Positions 1 to 7,342 of a stretch of DNA of 13,372 nt are shown here, one piece after another. Position 1 is the stretch's first letter, and the number at the start of each line of letters is the position of its first letter. Position numbers and translations under genes: made by a program. This DNA is from CAXRGH01 sp964230195. Lineage in GTDB: Bacteria > Pseudomonadota > Gammaproteobacteria > Enterobacterales > Alteromonadaceae. Below the pieces are notes generated by a model. It did not search any database, had not been told where the DNA came from, and saw only the letters and a list, made by a program, of their open reading frames with translations. Location: assembly GCA_964230195.1 (NCBI GenBank), contig CAXRGH010000002.1, positions 1 to 13,372 of the forward strand. The letters are read 5' to 3'.

Positions 1-30
1 GTTAAACCACTTTACTGTTCCGACTGCCAT
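1..30 (-). CDS. cspD: Cold-shock domain protein, N-terminal 10 codons only (probably CspD)
   Basis: The reverse complement of bases 1-30 reads MAVGTVKWFN, the near-invariant N-terminus of the cold-shock (OB-fold, nucleic-acid-binding) proteins; the rest of the gene lies off the left edge. The start is supported by an AAGGAAG ribosome binding site at 38-44 (minus strand), 7 bases before the ATG. In E. coli the gene next to and divergent from clpS is cspD, the stationary-phase inhibitor of replication, so CspD is the likely identity. Ten residues cannot separate CspD from other Csp paralogs, so the name rests on position. It shares a 214-bp control region with clpS. Confidence 0.8.
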   Translation of the reverse strand, partial: MAVGTVKWFN

Positions 31-80
31 CTTTCTACTTCCTTTTAACTTGATTTTGTATTACGGATCCCCACATCATT

Positions 81-99
81 AACACTAGTATCTAGTGTT
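81..99. repeat. Perfect 8-bp inverted repeat (hairpin B) between csp and clpS
   Basis: AACACTAG (81-88) and CTAGTGTT (92-99) are perfectly complementary around the loop TAT. In the csp transcript this would be a tight hairpin about 50 bases before the start codon. There is no T-tract, so it is not a terminator. It could be an RNA structure in the csp leader or a dimeric operator. Confidence 0.7.
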
Positions 100-126
100 C
101 GGTTTAGTTGGAGAAAAAATAAACCG
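100..126. repeat. 7-bp inverted repeat (hairpin A) directly abutting hairpin B
   Basis: CGGTTTA (100-106) and TAAACCG (120-126) pair across a 13-base purine-rich loop. It abuts the 81-99 repeat. Bases 130-136 (AACACTA) repeat the left arm of that element and could pair with TAGTGTT at 93-99, extending this hairpin (with a small bulge) at the expense of hairpin B. Two mutually exclusive folds are therefore possible. Confidence 0.6.
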
Positions 127-135
127 ACAAACACT

Positions 136-164
136 ATTTAGTAGGGTTATGAATTGAAAGTCAA
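136..164 (-). promoter_or_regulatory. Candidate sigma-70 promoter for the csp gene
   Basis: On the minus strand a good -35 box, TTGACT (159-164), is followed after 17 bases by CTAAAT (136-141), a poor -10. Transcription would start near 129 and give a leader of roughly 100 bases containing the two hairpins at 81-126. The -10 is weak, so this is an inference. The box lies back to back with the candidate clpS promoter, with only 7 bases between the two -35 hexamers. Confidence 0.35.
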
Positions 165-171
165 GCGATTT

Positions 172-200
172 TTGTAAAAAAGATTAGACCAATTTATTAA
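172..200 (+). promoter_or_regulatory. Candidate sigma-70 promoter for clpS-clpA
   Basis: TTGTAA (172-177) and TATTAA (195-200) are separated by 17 bases, each matching four of six consensus positions. A start near 207 would give a leader of about 38 bases to the clpS ATG. The surrounding DNA is A/T-rich, so chance matches are possible. Confidence 0.3.
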
Positions 201-244
201 CGAAAAGTAAAAACATTTCCTGAGCAACGACTAGTATTAAATAT

Positions 245-565
245 ATGAGCAAGAATTCTTCTGTAGACGTAAATAGCAACATTGAGTTGGAAGCAGACAA
301 GGCGAAAGTATCGCCACCACCAATGTACAAGGTAATTCTAAATAATGATGATTACACACCAATGGATTTTGTGATTGAGGTGTTGACCAAGTTTTTTAGA
401 ATGGATTCTGAGAAAGCGACGCAGCTAATGTTAACGGTGCATTATAAGGGAAAGGCCGTGTGTGGAATGTACACAGCAGAAATTGCAGAGACAAAAGTGA
501 TGCAGGTTAATCAATATGCTCGTAATAACCAGCACCCTTTGAAGTGTACAATGGAAAAAGCATAG
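245..565 (+). CDS. clpS: ClpS, N-degron adaptor of the ClpAP protease
   Basis: ClpS binds proteins with N-terminal Leu, Phe, Trp or Tyr and hands them to the ClpA unfoldase. The 106-aa product has the same length as E. coli ClpS and aligns without gaps. The N-degron pocket residues are all present: N34, D35, D36, M40 and H66. The first 25 residues form the variable, flexible tail; the conserved fold begins at PPMYKVILNNDD. The start is fixed by an upstream in-frame stop at 221-223 and by length; only a poor ribosome binding site is visible. clpA follows after 19 bases, so the two are very likely cotranscribed. In E. coli this pair is likewise divergent from cspD. Confidence 0.97.
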   Translation: MSKNSSVDVNSNIELEADKAKVSPPPMYKVILNNDDYTPMDFVIEVLTKFFRMDSEKATQLMLTVHYKGKAVCGMYTAEIAETKVMQVNQYARNNQHPLKCTMEKA

Positions 566-584
566 GTTTTCGGAGATGAGTAAT

Positions 585-2861
585 ATGCTAAATAAAGATT
601 TAGAACAAACCTTAAATCAAGCGTTCATGTTCGCCCGTGAGAATCGCCATGAGTTTATGACGGTTGAGCACTTATTATTGGCGCTGCTTGATAACAAAGA
701 GGCAAACGAAGCGCTATTTGCATGTGGTGCAAATATAGATCAAATTAAACTCGAACTGGATAATTTTGTCCAAGATACCACGCCACTATTACCTGACGGT
801 GATGAAGATGACAAAGAAACTCAACCCACACTCGGCTTTCAACGAGTGTTGCAAAGGGCAGTCTTTCATGTGCAATCTTCTGGTAAAGAAGAAGTTACTG
901 GTGCCAACGTCCTAGTAGCAATTTTCAGTGAGCAAGAATCCCAAGCCGTTTACATCCTGAAAAAATCAGATGTTACACGTTTGGATGTTGTGAATTTCAT
1001 CTCGCACGGTATTGGAAAGGATGAACCAAACGACAGTTCTCCGAGACCATTAGTCGATGAGGAAGATAATACAGACAGTGACGAAAGCTCCTCTATGCTG
1101 GAAACCTATTCAACGAACCTCAACCGACATGCGAAAGAAGGAAAAATAGATCCTCTGATTGGGCGAGATAGCGAAGTCGAGCGTGCGACTCAAATTTTGT
1201 GCCGTCGCCGCAAAAATAACCCGTTATTGGTTGGTGAAGCAGGGGTAGGTAAAACTGCAATTGCAGAGGGCTTGGCGTATCGAATCGTGAATAATGATGT
1301 GCCTGACGTGTTGGCATCTTCAACCGTATATTCACTTGATTTGGGAGGGTTACTCGCGGGTACCAAGTATCGGGGCGACTTTGAAAAACGACTCAAGGCA
1401 ATACTAAAAGAGTTAGAAAAAGACCCAGATGCTATTTTGTTTATTGATGAAATACACACCATCATTGGTGCGGGGGCAGCGTCAGGCGGTGTCATGGATG
1501 CGTCTAATCTTCTAAAACCGAAACTGTCCAGTGGTCAGCTTCGTTGTATCGGTTCCACTACCTATCAGGAATATCAAACCATTTTCGAGAAAGACCGTGC
1601 GTTAGCAAGACGATTCCAGAAAGTCGACATTGTTGAACCATCAGTCACTGATACCGCTAAGATTTTGCAAGGGTTGAAATCTCGTTACGAAGAGCATCAC
1701 AGTGTGCGTTATACTAATAAGGCGTTGTTTGCGGCTGCCGAGTTGTCAGCTAAATACATTAATGAACGTCATTTGCCAGATAAAGCGATTGATGTGATTG
1801 ATGAAGCCGGTGCAAGTCAAAGACTCGTTGCTGCATCGAAGCGTAAGAAGACAATTGGGGTGGCGGACATCGAGCAAATCATTGCTAAAATTGCGCGTAT
1901 TCCCGAGAAATCAGTGTCAGCGACAGACAAAGAAGTGCTTAAGAATCTTGATCGTAATCTGAAAATGGTGGTGTTCGGTCAGGACTCTGCCATTGATAGC
2001 CTGACCGATGCAGTGCGATTGTCGCGTTCTGGTTTAGGCAACGAAAATAAACCTATTGGTAGTTTTTTGTTCGCAGGGCCCACGGGGGTCGGTAAAACAG
2101 AGGTTACTCAGCAGTTGTCTCGCATAATGGGCGTTGAATTAGTTCGCTTTGATATGTCTGAGTACATGGAAAGGCATTCAATTAGCCGGTTAATTGGTGC
2201 TCCCCCTGGATATGTTGGATTTGAACAGGGAGGCTTGCTAACTGATGCTGTTATCAAAAATCCTTATTCGGTTGTACTTCTCGATGAGATAGAAAAAGCT
2301 CACAGTGATATTTACAACGTCCTGTTGCAAGTCATGGATCATGGTACATTAACTGATACGAATGGAAGGAAAGTTGATTTTAGAAATGTCACTTTGGTGA
2401 TGACCACAAATGCTGGTGTGCAAGAGACGGTTCGTCAATCGATTGGATTTAAGCAACAAGATCATAGCTTTGATGCAATGAGTGAAATTAACAAAGTCTT
2501 TTCACCCGAGTTTCGTAATCGTTTAGACGGTATTATTTGGTTTAACCATTTGTCGCAAGATATTATTTTGCAAGTCGTGGACAAATTCTTAATAGAATTG
2601 GAAGCTCAGTTGGATGCTAAAGGAGTGGTTCTTGATGTCACTGCGGACGCAAGAGCGCACCTTGCTGAAAAAGGCTATGACAAAGCCATGGGAGCGAGAC
2701 CTATGTCGCGGTTGATCCAAGAGAAAATCAAGAAAGAACTTGCCAATGAGCTTTTATTCGGGAAGCTCGTCAAGGGAGGTTCGGTGCGGATTGACATCAA
2801 GAAAGACGAGCTGACCTTTGACTACCAGTCAGTAAAACAGAAGAAGGCTGAAGAGGCTTGA
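585..2861 (+). CDS. clpA: ClpA, AAA+ unfoldase subunit of the ClpAP protease
   Basis: ClpA forms a hexamer that unfolds substrates, including those brought by ClpS, and feeds them into ClpP in the cytoplasm. With the ATG at 585 the protein has 758 aa, as in E. coli. Order: Clp N-domain (about 1-140), acidic linker, D1 with Walker A GEAGVGKT (217-224) and Walker B LFIDE, D2 with Walker A GPTGVGKT (498-505) and Walker B VVLLDE (563-568). The ClpP-docking loop IGF sits at 620-622. An in-frame ATG at 576 is possible, but the GGAG at 572-575 would then touch the start. GGAG is 9 bases from the ATG at 585, which also begins MLNKDLE like other ClpA proteins. No M-domain is present, which excludes ClpB or ClpC. 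Confidence 0.98.
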   Translation: MLNKDLEQTLNQAFMFARENRHEFMTVEHLLLALLDNKEANEALFACGANIDQIKLELDNFVQDTTPLLPDGDEDDKETQPTLGFQRVLQRAVFHVQSSGKEEVTGANVLVAIFSEQESQAVYILKKSDVTRLDVVNFISHGIGKDEPNDSSPRPLVDEEDNTDSDESSSMLETYSTNLNRHAKEGKIDPLIGRDSEVERATQILCRRRKNNPLLVGEAGVGKTAIAEGLAYRIVNNDVPDVLASSTVYSLDLGGLLAGTKYRGDFEKRLKAILKELEKDPDAILFIDEIHTIIGAGAASGGVMDASNLLKPKLSSGQLRCIGSTTYQEYQTIFEKDRALARRFQKVDIVEPSVTDTAKILQGLKSRYEEHHSVRYTNKALFAAAELSAKYINERHLPDKAIDVIDEAGASQRLVAASKRKKTIGVADIEQIIAKIARIPEKSVSATDKEVLKNLDRNLKMVVFGQDSAIDSLTDAVRLSRSGLGNENKPIGSFLFAGPTGVGKTEVTQQLSRIMGVELVRFDMSEYMERHSISRLIGAPPGYVGFEQGGLLTDAVIKNPYSVVLLDEIEKAHSDIYNVLLQVMDHGTLTDTNGRKVDFRNVTLVMTTNAGVQETVRQSIGFKQQDHSFDAMSEINKVFSPEFRNRLDGIIWFNHLSQDIILQVVDKFLIELEAQLDAKGVVLDVTADARAHLAEKGYDKAMGARPMSRLIQEKIKKELANELLFGKLVKGGSVRIDIKKDELTFDYQSVKQKKAEEA

Positions 2862-2881
2862 TTGTCTGTTGTTGAAACCGA

Positions 2882-2915
2882 AAACAAAAAAGGACCGACA
2901 GGTCCTTTTTTGTTT
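2882..2915. terminator. Bidirectional intrinsic terminator between clpA and infA
   Basis: A 15-bp perfect stem pairs 2882-2896 with 2901-2915 around the loop GACA. It has a GGACC/GGTCC core flanked by A-runs on the left and T-runs on the right, so both strands carry a GC stem followed by U-rich RNA. It lies 20 bases after the clpA stop and 56 bases beyond the infA stop, where the two convergent transcripts meet. Confidence 0.93.
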
Positions 2916-2971
2916 GTATCTTGTCAAGCTAGTCTAAGGTGACAGCATCACCACGTTTTGCTTGCTATCCT

Positions 2972-3190
2972 TTATCGTGCGCGATAGATAATGCGACCCT
3001 TGGATAAATCATACGGTGTCATTTCAACAGTTACTTTATCTCCTGTTAAAATTCTAATGTAGTTTTTGCGCATCTTTCCAGAGATGTGTGCTGTTACTAC
3101 GTGACCATTTTCAAGCTCTACTCGAAACATAGTGTTTGGAAGGGTATCCATTACCGTTCCTTCCATTTCAATGCAATCTTCTTTTGCCAT
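2972..3190 (-). CDS. infA: Translation initiation factor IF-1
   Basis: IF-1 occupies the ribosomal A site during initiation. The 72-aa protein is an S1/OB-fold and is nearly identical to E. coli IF-1, including NTMFRVELENGHVVTAHISG and KMRKNYIRILTGDKV. It is last in the minus-strand row trxB-aat-bpt-infA but is separated from bpt by 98 bases. That gap carries a perfect TATAAT ending six bases before the start codon, so infA may have its own promoter. No convincing ribosome binding site precedes the ATG, which is unusual for such a highly expressed gene. Confidence 0.98.
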   Translation of the reverse strand: MAKEDCIEMEGTVMDTLPNTMFRVELENGHVVTAHISGKMRKNYIRILTGDKVTVEMTPYDLSKGRIIYRAR

Positions 3191-3196
3191 TTATGA

Positions 3197-3202
3197 ATTA
3201 TA
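3197..3202 (-). promoter_or_regulatory. Perfect TATAAT -10 box immediately upstream of infA
   Basis: On the minus strand, TATAAT is followed by TCATAA and then the infA ATG. If used, transcription would begin at or within a base or two of the initiation codon. The -35 region at the right spacing (around 3219-3225) is poor, so activity is uncertain. Confidence 0.35.
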
Positions 3203-3288
3203 CCTGTGTTATACACCAAACTGCCGCGCAGATTTTGCCCAATAAACGCCCTTATGTAAAGCAAAAAGCGTGATTTTTTGATAATTAT

Positions 3289-3993
3289 CTATAACTCTTT
3301 TTTGAAGTGTTGCCATTGCCCATCAATAAACCTTTCATGGGGCAAGAAATTTTTCTTGTATCGCATTTTTTGGCAGTTCTCGATATAGTATCCCAAGTAT
3401 AAATGCCTCTTATTAAGCCTAGCTGCAACGTCAAGTTGTGCCAAAATCGAAAATGTACCCAGTGATAGGTGTTCATGTTTGGGGTCGTAAAAGGTATAAA
3501 GTGCTGACAGGGAATCTGGTTGTTCATCAGTGACAGCGACAGCGATCAACTGTTGGTCATCATAAACACAAATATAGAGCGGTTGTTGCCATTGGTTATG
3601 TATAAAAAAATTGAATTGCTCTTTCGATGGTGGAAACATACCGCCATCCCGGTGTTTACCATTTATATATGCCTCATAAAGTGGATAAAAGCAGTCCGTT
3701 TCTTGTTGTGAAATAGTCACAGTCAGATGCTGATTTTTGTTACGAATGCGTTTTTGACTTTTACTTAACTTAAATTCATTGATGGCAATACGCAATGATT
3801 CACATCGCTGGCAACTTTCGCAATGAGGACGATAAATTTGCTCTCCACTGCGTCTAAAGCCGGCCGTCAGTAAGGCTCCATAAAGTTGCGGAGACGCAGG
3901 GCGTTTGCCTTCTTCGTCGTAATAGATGAGTAACCGCTCTTTTTCCTCAGGCAGATAATTACATGTAAAGCTGGATGAGATGCCAAATTTCAT
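3289..3993 (-). CDS. bpt: Bpt, aspartate/glutamate leucyl-tRNA-protein transferase
   Basis: Bpt transfers leucine from Leu-tRNA to proteins with N-terminal Asp or Glu (established for Vibrio vulnificus Bpt), making them ClpS substrates. It is often annotated 'ate' or arginyltransferase because it is related to eukaryotic ATE1. The 234-aa protein shows the family's marks: a Cys cluster C58-x2-C61-x2-C64 after YRP in the N-terminal domain, TFYDP followed by SLGTFSIL (about 167-184), and YLGYYIENCQKMRYK (199-213) with the following FLPHE. The ATG overlaps the aat stop as ATGA, with no ribosome binding site of its own, so translation is probably coupled to aat. Leucyl specificity is inferred from the bacterial family. 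Confidence 0.93.
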   Translation of the reverse strand: MKFGISSSFTCNYLPEEKERLLIYYDEEGKRPASPQLYGALLTAGFRRSGEQIYRPHCESCQRCESLRIAINEFKLSKSQKRIRNKNQHLTVTISQQETDCFYPLYEAYINGKHRDGGMFPPSKEQFNFFIHNQWQQPLYICVYDDQQLIAVAVTDEQPDSLSALYTFYDPKHEHLSLGTFSILAQLDVAARLNKRHLYLGYYIENCQKMRYKKNFLPHERFIDGQWQHFKKEL

Positions 3994-4691
3994 GATGTTA
4001 GTTTATGCTGTTGCCACATTGCCAGTGGAGTAGGTAGGTCACGGCAATGCTCTAGTGTCAATAGGAACTGCTCCCGCGGGATTTCAATAACACCAAGGCT
4101 TTTAAGATGCTCATTCTGAAGTTGAGTGTCGATATAGCGAAATCCATTGTGTTTAAGATGTTCGACGAGATAGTGAAACGCAATTTTAGAAGCATTTGAC
4201 ACCGTATGAAACATGGATTCACCGCAAAACAGCTGACCAACACAGACACCATAAAGCCCACCAACTAAGATTTCATTTTCCCAAACTTCCACAGAGTGTG
4301 CATGACCGTCCTCGTGTAAACTGATATAAGCATCAATCATTTCATCGGTTATCCACACGCCATCGCCACCTCGTGGCACAGTTGCACAGTGTTCTATGAC
4401 GTTTTGGAAATCGCTGTTGATAGTGACAGAAAAACGTCCTTTCCTGATAAGTTTTTGGAGGCTTTTGGAGGGGGCATAGTCGTTGATAGATAATATTCCC
4501 CGAGGATCGGGAGACCACCAGAGGATGGGCTCTCCTTCGCCAAACCAAGGGAATATACCGTTGTAATACGCGCACTTTAAACGTTCAACAGAGAGGTCTC
4601 CACCGTACGCTAGGAGGCCATTAGGATCGTAGAGTGCGTGCTTAGGTGCAGGAAAACTGAGTGTCTTCGTTAGCTGATGTAACTGAATCAT
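3990..4691 (-). CDS. aat: Aat, leucyl/phenylalanyl-tRNA-protein transferase
   Basis: Aat transfers Leu or Phe from charged tRNA to proteins with N-terminal Lys or Arg, creating N-degrons for ClpS. The 233-aa product carries the family signatures: GLLAYGGDLS (25-34), GIFPWF (45-50), WWSPDPRG (58-65), GGLYGV followed by FCGESMF (about 144-161), and IDTQ followed by HLKSLG (187-200). D188 aligns with the functionally important Asp of E. coli Aat. A weak AAGTGAG lies upstream of the ATG. The gene lies 54 bases after trxB and overlaps bpt by 4 bases; an aat-bpt pairing is known from Vibrio. Confidence 0.97.
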   Translation of the reverse strand: MIQLHQLTKTLSFPAPKHALYDPNGLLAYGGDLSVERLKCAYYNGIFPWFGEGEPILWWSPDPRGILSINDYAPSKSLQKLIRKGRFSVTINSDFQNVIEHCATVPRGGDGVWITDEMIDAYISLHEDGHAHSVEVWENEILVGGLYGVCVGQLFCGESMFHTVSNASKIAFHYLVEHLKHNGFRYIDTQLQNEHLKSLGVIEIPREQFLLTLEHCRDLPTPLAMWQQHKLTS

Positions 4692-4745
4692 GTGCTCACT
4701 TGTATTACGCCTTCATCCTTACCGTAGATAAAGGCGTTTGTACGC

Positions 4746-5696
4746 TTACTGACTGTCGAGATATTTCTCTGCGTCAAGTGCAGCCATACAACCGGTTCCG
4801 GCTGATGTGATCGCCTGACGGTAGATGTGATCGCATACATCTCCGGCAGCAAAAACGCCAGGCACACTTGTTTGGGTTGCATTACCTTCAAGGCCGCTAT
4901 TAATTTTGATATAGCCATCTTTCATTTCGAGTTGGCCATCGAAAATGTCGGTGTTCGGTTTGTGACCAATAGCAATGAAAAGTCCCATGATATCTAACTC
5001 ATTGGTTGAACCATCGGTAGTATCTTTGATTCGTATTCCGGTGACTCCCATATCATCGCCAAGAACTTCATCCAGTGTTTTGTTGAGGTGTAACACCACA
5101 TTACCGTTTTCAGCTTTTTCAATGAGTCGGTCTGAAAGAATTTTTTCACTTCTAAATGTATCGCGACGGTGAATAACATGAACTTCCGATGCAATATTCG
5201 ACAAATACAATGCTTCCTCTACTGCGGTATTTCCGCCGCCAACAACGGCTACTTTCTGGTTGCGATAGAAAAATCCGTCACAGGTTGCACATGCAGAAAC
5301 CCCTTTGCCCATGAAGGCTTGTTCAGAGGGCATGCCAAGGTATTTTGCAGAAGCTCCTGTGGCGATGATGAGTGCATCACACGTATAAGTACCGCTATCG
5401 CCTTTCAGTGTGTATGGGCTTTGTCCTAATTCGGTAGTATGGATATGATCAAAAATAATTTCAGTGTCAAATTTCTCAGCATGTTTTTGCATTCTTACCA
5501 TTAAATCGGGTCCAGTTAGGCCTTCAGGATCGCCTGGCCAATTTTCTACTTCGGTTGTAGTGGTAAGTTGCCCACCTTGTTGGATGCCAGTGATTAATAC
5601 CGGGTTCAAATTAGCGCGTGCGGCATAAACTGCAGCTGAGTAACCTGCGGGTCCTGATCCTAAAATTAGTAATTTGCAATGTCTTACTTCAGACAT
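4746..5696 (-). CDS. trxB: Thioredoxin reductase (NADPH)
   Basis: TrxB is the cytoplasmic FAD enzyme that passes electrons from NADPH to thioredoxin. The protein contains the FAD-binding GSGPAG (13-18), the redox-active CATC (C136 and C139), the NADPH-binding GGGNTA (153-158) with HRR downstream, and GVFAAGD (280-286). It is closely similar to E. coli TrxB throughout. The start chosen is the ATG at 5696 (316 aa), because GGAG lies six bases upstream. The in-frame ATG at 5708 has no ribosome binding site, and its own ATGGAG supplies that signal. It heads the trxB-aat-bpt row. In E. coli trxB is next to lrp; here the divergent neighbour is yfbV. Confidence 0.97.
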   Translation of the reverse strand: MSEVRHCKLLILGSGPAGYSAAVYAARANLNPVLITGIQQGGQLTTTTEVENWPGDPEGLTGPDLMVRMQKHAEKFDTEIIFDHIHTTELGQSPYTLKGDSGTYTCDALIIATGASAKYLGMPSEQAFMGKGVSACATCDGFFYRNQKVAVVGGGNTAVEEALYLSNIASEVHVIHRRDTFRSEKILSDRLIEKAENGNVVLHLNKTLDEVLGDDMGVTGIRIKDTTDGSTNELDIMGLFIAIGHKPNTDIFDGQLEMKDGYIKINSGLEGNATQTSVPGVFAAGDVCDHIYRQAITSAGTGCMAALDAEKYLDSQ

Positions 5697-5952
5697 GAAT
5701 GACTCCATTTTTCATTTGGTTGAAACGACTTTCGAAAATAATAACAGATAATACTATTCAATGTCGTTATGCATCCGTTTAAATATGCCATATCATAGAT
5801 GCGTGTTAACTCATTTATTGTTTTCGCATTAGCATTACGTTTGCGAGACACAGTTTGTTTAAGAGAGCGAAGAAAAAATATTCAGTGATTTACTCCTTAG
5901 ACCGATAAATTGAGTATTATAGTGATATAAGACTGCTATTCGGAGTTACAAG

Positions 5953-6399
5953 ATGCCAGTGGGATTTTTTGATACCCTAAAACGAGGACAAGCGTACGGG
6001 CGAGTATGGCCTGCTGAACGATCGTTGTTCGCCTTATTTCCTGATCCTCGCATCATAGCAGCAACTAACTTTGGTATTAAATATATGCCGCCCGTCAGTG
6101 TCGCTATTGTTTGTGTGATGCTGATTTCACAACATCCTTTTGCAATAACCCAAGGGATTGCAATGGGATTGTTCACTATCAGCCTGCCTATTCAGGGCTT
6201 GTATTGGCTCGGGGTGAGAGCGAAAAGTGATTTACCTCCACAGACCGTTATTTGGTATCGAGAGATTTATCAGAAAATGGCTGACAGTGGTTGTGATATG
6301 CAGACTCTTGATGATAAACCCACCTATATGTCACTTGCACGTCTATTGAAAACTGCATTTAGCCAACTGGATGCGTCTTTCCGAAAGGAATGGTTTTAA
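5953..6399 (+). CDS. yfbV: UPF0208 membrane protein YfbV
   Basis: In E. coli YfbV is an inner-membrane protein reported to help insulate the flanking chromosome from the Ter macrodomain; the mechanism is poorly known. The 148-aa product matches E. coli YfbV along its length. Shared features are the N-terminal LKRGQxY and WP motifs (about 9-20), two membrane segments (about 46-60 and 65-88, ending LPIQGLYWLG), then a cytoplasmic tail with LPPQ and a conserved C-terminal helix (LKTAFSQLD). GGAG lies seven bases before the ATG. It is divergent from trxB (256 bp between) and its stop overlaps that of murI. In E. coli yfbV lies beside ackA, so this location differs. Confidence 0.92.
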   Translation: MPVGFFDTLKRGQAYGRVWPAERSLFALFPDPRIIAATNFGIKYMPPVSVAIVCVMLISQHPFAITQGIAMGLFTISLPIQGLYWLGVRAKSDLPPQTVIWYREIYQKMADSGCDMQTLDDKPTYMSLARLLKTAFSQLDASFRKEWF

Positions 6400-7184
6400 C
6401 TGTGACTGAGTAAGGGGTAAACAGTGACTGGGAAAGTGAGTAGCTTACTGACAGCTGCTTGACATTTCTCCTGGTTGCCCGATGTGTATACGACAAAACT
6501 TCCCGTCGGCTGCTCTTGGTTATCCTCAAACGGCTTGACCATCCGCTCAACTTGTTGGGCAACTGCAATGTTAGTGTTGATAATGCGGATACCATCAGGT
6601 GTAACAAGGTCAATCAAGGGTTGAAGGAACGGATAATGCGTGCAACCTAATACGATAGTATCCACTTTTTTTAAGAGTAGGCTATTAACGTATCTCGACA
6701 CTAGTTGTTTAGTGGTCGGTTTTGCGAGTTCAAGTTTTTCCACACATTCAGCTAAACCAGGACAAGCTTGGATATGAATGTTCGCTTGATTCAAGAAAGA
6801 ATTGGCGAACGTTTGAAAACGAGCACTATCCGCTGTTCGCTGTGTCACCATAACACCGACATTACGGTTGTTACTCGCGGCGACGGCGGGTTTTATCCCC
6901 GGCTCAACTCCCACAAACAGTGCATCATATTCTGCACGAAGTTCATTAATGACATTGACGGTGGCCGTATTGCAGGCAACAACGATAAGGTCACAATCTT
7001 GTGCTATCAATCGTTGAGTTAATATATGCACGCGCTCAATAATAGTATTAATGGGCTGGTCGCCATAAGGTGCATAGGCTGAATCTGCGATATACATGAT
7101 GTCATGTTCCGGCATTCGTTGGCGAATGCTAGTAGCAACGGACAAGCCACCAAGTCCGGAATCAAATATACCAATACGTGCCAT
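6396..7184 (-). CDS. murI: Glutamate racemase
   Basis: MurI converts L-glutamate to D-glutamate for peptidoglycan synthesis. The 262-aa protein shows DSGLGG (8-13), the two catalytic cysteines in VACNTA (C71) and GCTHYP (C181), and the phosphate-loop region around YGDQP. The usual IDxG near residue 202 reads INTN here, a minor deviation. The stop codon overlaps that of yfbV in a shared TTAA. The ribosome binding site is weak. It is divergent from the phosphoribosyltransferase gene over a 158-bp gap. Confidence 0.96.
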   Translation of the reverse strand: MARIGIFDSGLGGLSVATSIRQRMPEHDIMYIADSAYAPYGDQPINTIIERVHILTQRLIAQDCDLIVVACNTATVNVINELRAEYDALFVGVEPGIKPAVAASNNRNVGVMVTQRTADSARFQTFANSFLNQANIHIQACPGLAECVEKLELAKPTTKQLVSRYVNSLLLKKVDTIVLGCTHYPFLQPLIDLVTPDGIRIINTNIAVAQQVERMVKPFEDNQEQPTGSFVVYTSGNQEKCQAAVSKLLTFPVTVYPLLSHS

Positions 7185-7258
7185 GATAAAATTTCTATCT
7201 CAAATGCAATTAACAATGATTTGTTGGCAGTCTATCACACAAATGGAATCGCACACCT

Positions 7259-7298
7259 GATGGAAATGGATGTATTTTAGATATTTTAATTTTCCATC
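7259..7298. repeat. 8-bp inverted repeat spanning the promoter region of the phosphoribosyltransferase gene
   Basis: GATGGAAA (7259-7266) and TTTCCATC (7291-7298) are perfect inverted copies 24 bases apart. The right copy ends eight bases before the candidate -10 box TATACT (7306-7311). It does not look like the PurR operator. It could be a binding site for an unknown regulator or chance in A/T-rich DNA. Confidence 0.4.
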
Positions 7299-7342
7299 CT
7301 TAGGATATACTTCACAACGCATTCAATACAGGGCGATTCATT

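Noticed and set aside
576..584. Upstream start for clpA (ATG at 576)
   Set aside because: It leaves no space after GGAG; the ATG at 585 has proper spacing and gives the family's usual length and N-terminus.
3280..3289. Palindrome GATAATTATC at the end of bpt
   Set aside because: A/T-only core next to the stop codon; likely chance in A/T-rich DNA and not a terminator.
3520..3711. Open frames inside other genes, such as plus-strand frames within bpt, trxB and tcdA
   Set aside because: They lie wholly inside well-supported genes on the opposite strand, show no recognisable domains and lack ribosome binding sites.
5709..5952. Divergent promoters between trxB and yfbV
   Set aside because: Several A/T-rich -10-like strings (e.g. 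TATTAT, TATAAG) exist on both strands but none has a convincing -35 at proper spacing, so I report no promoter.
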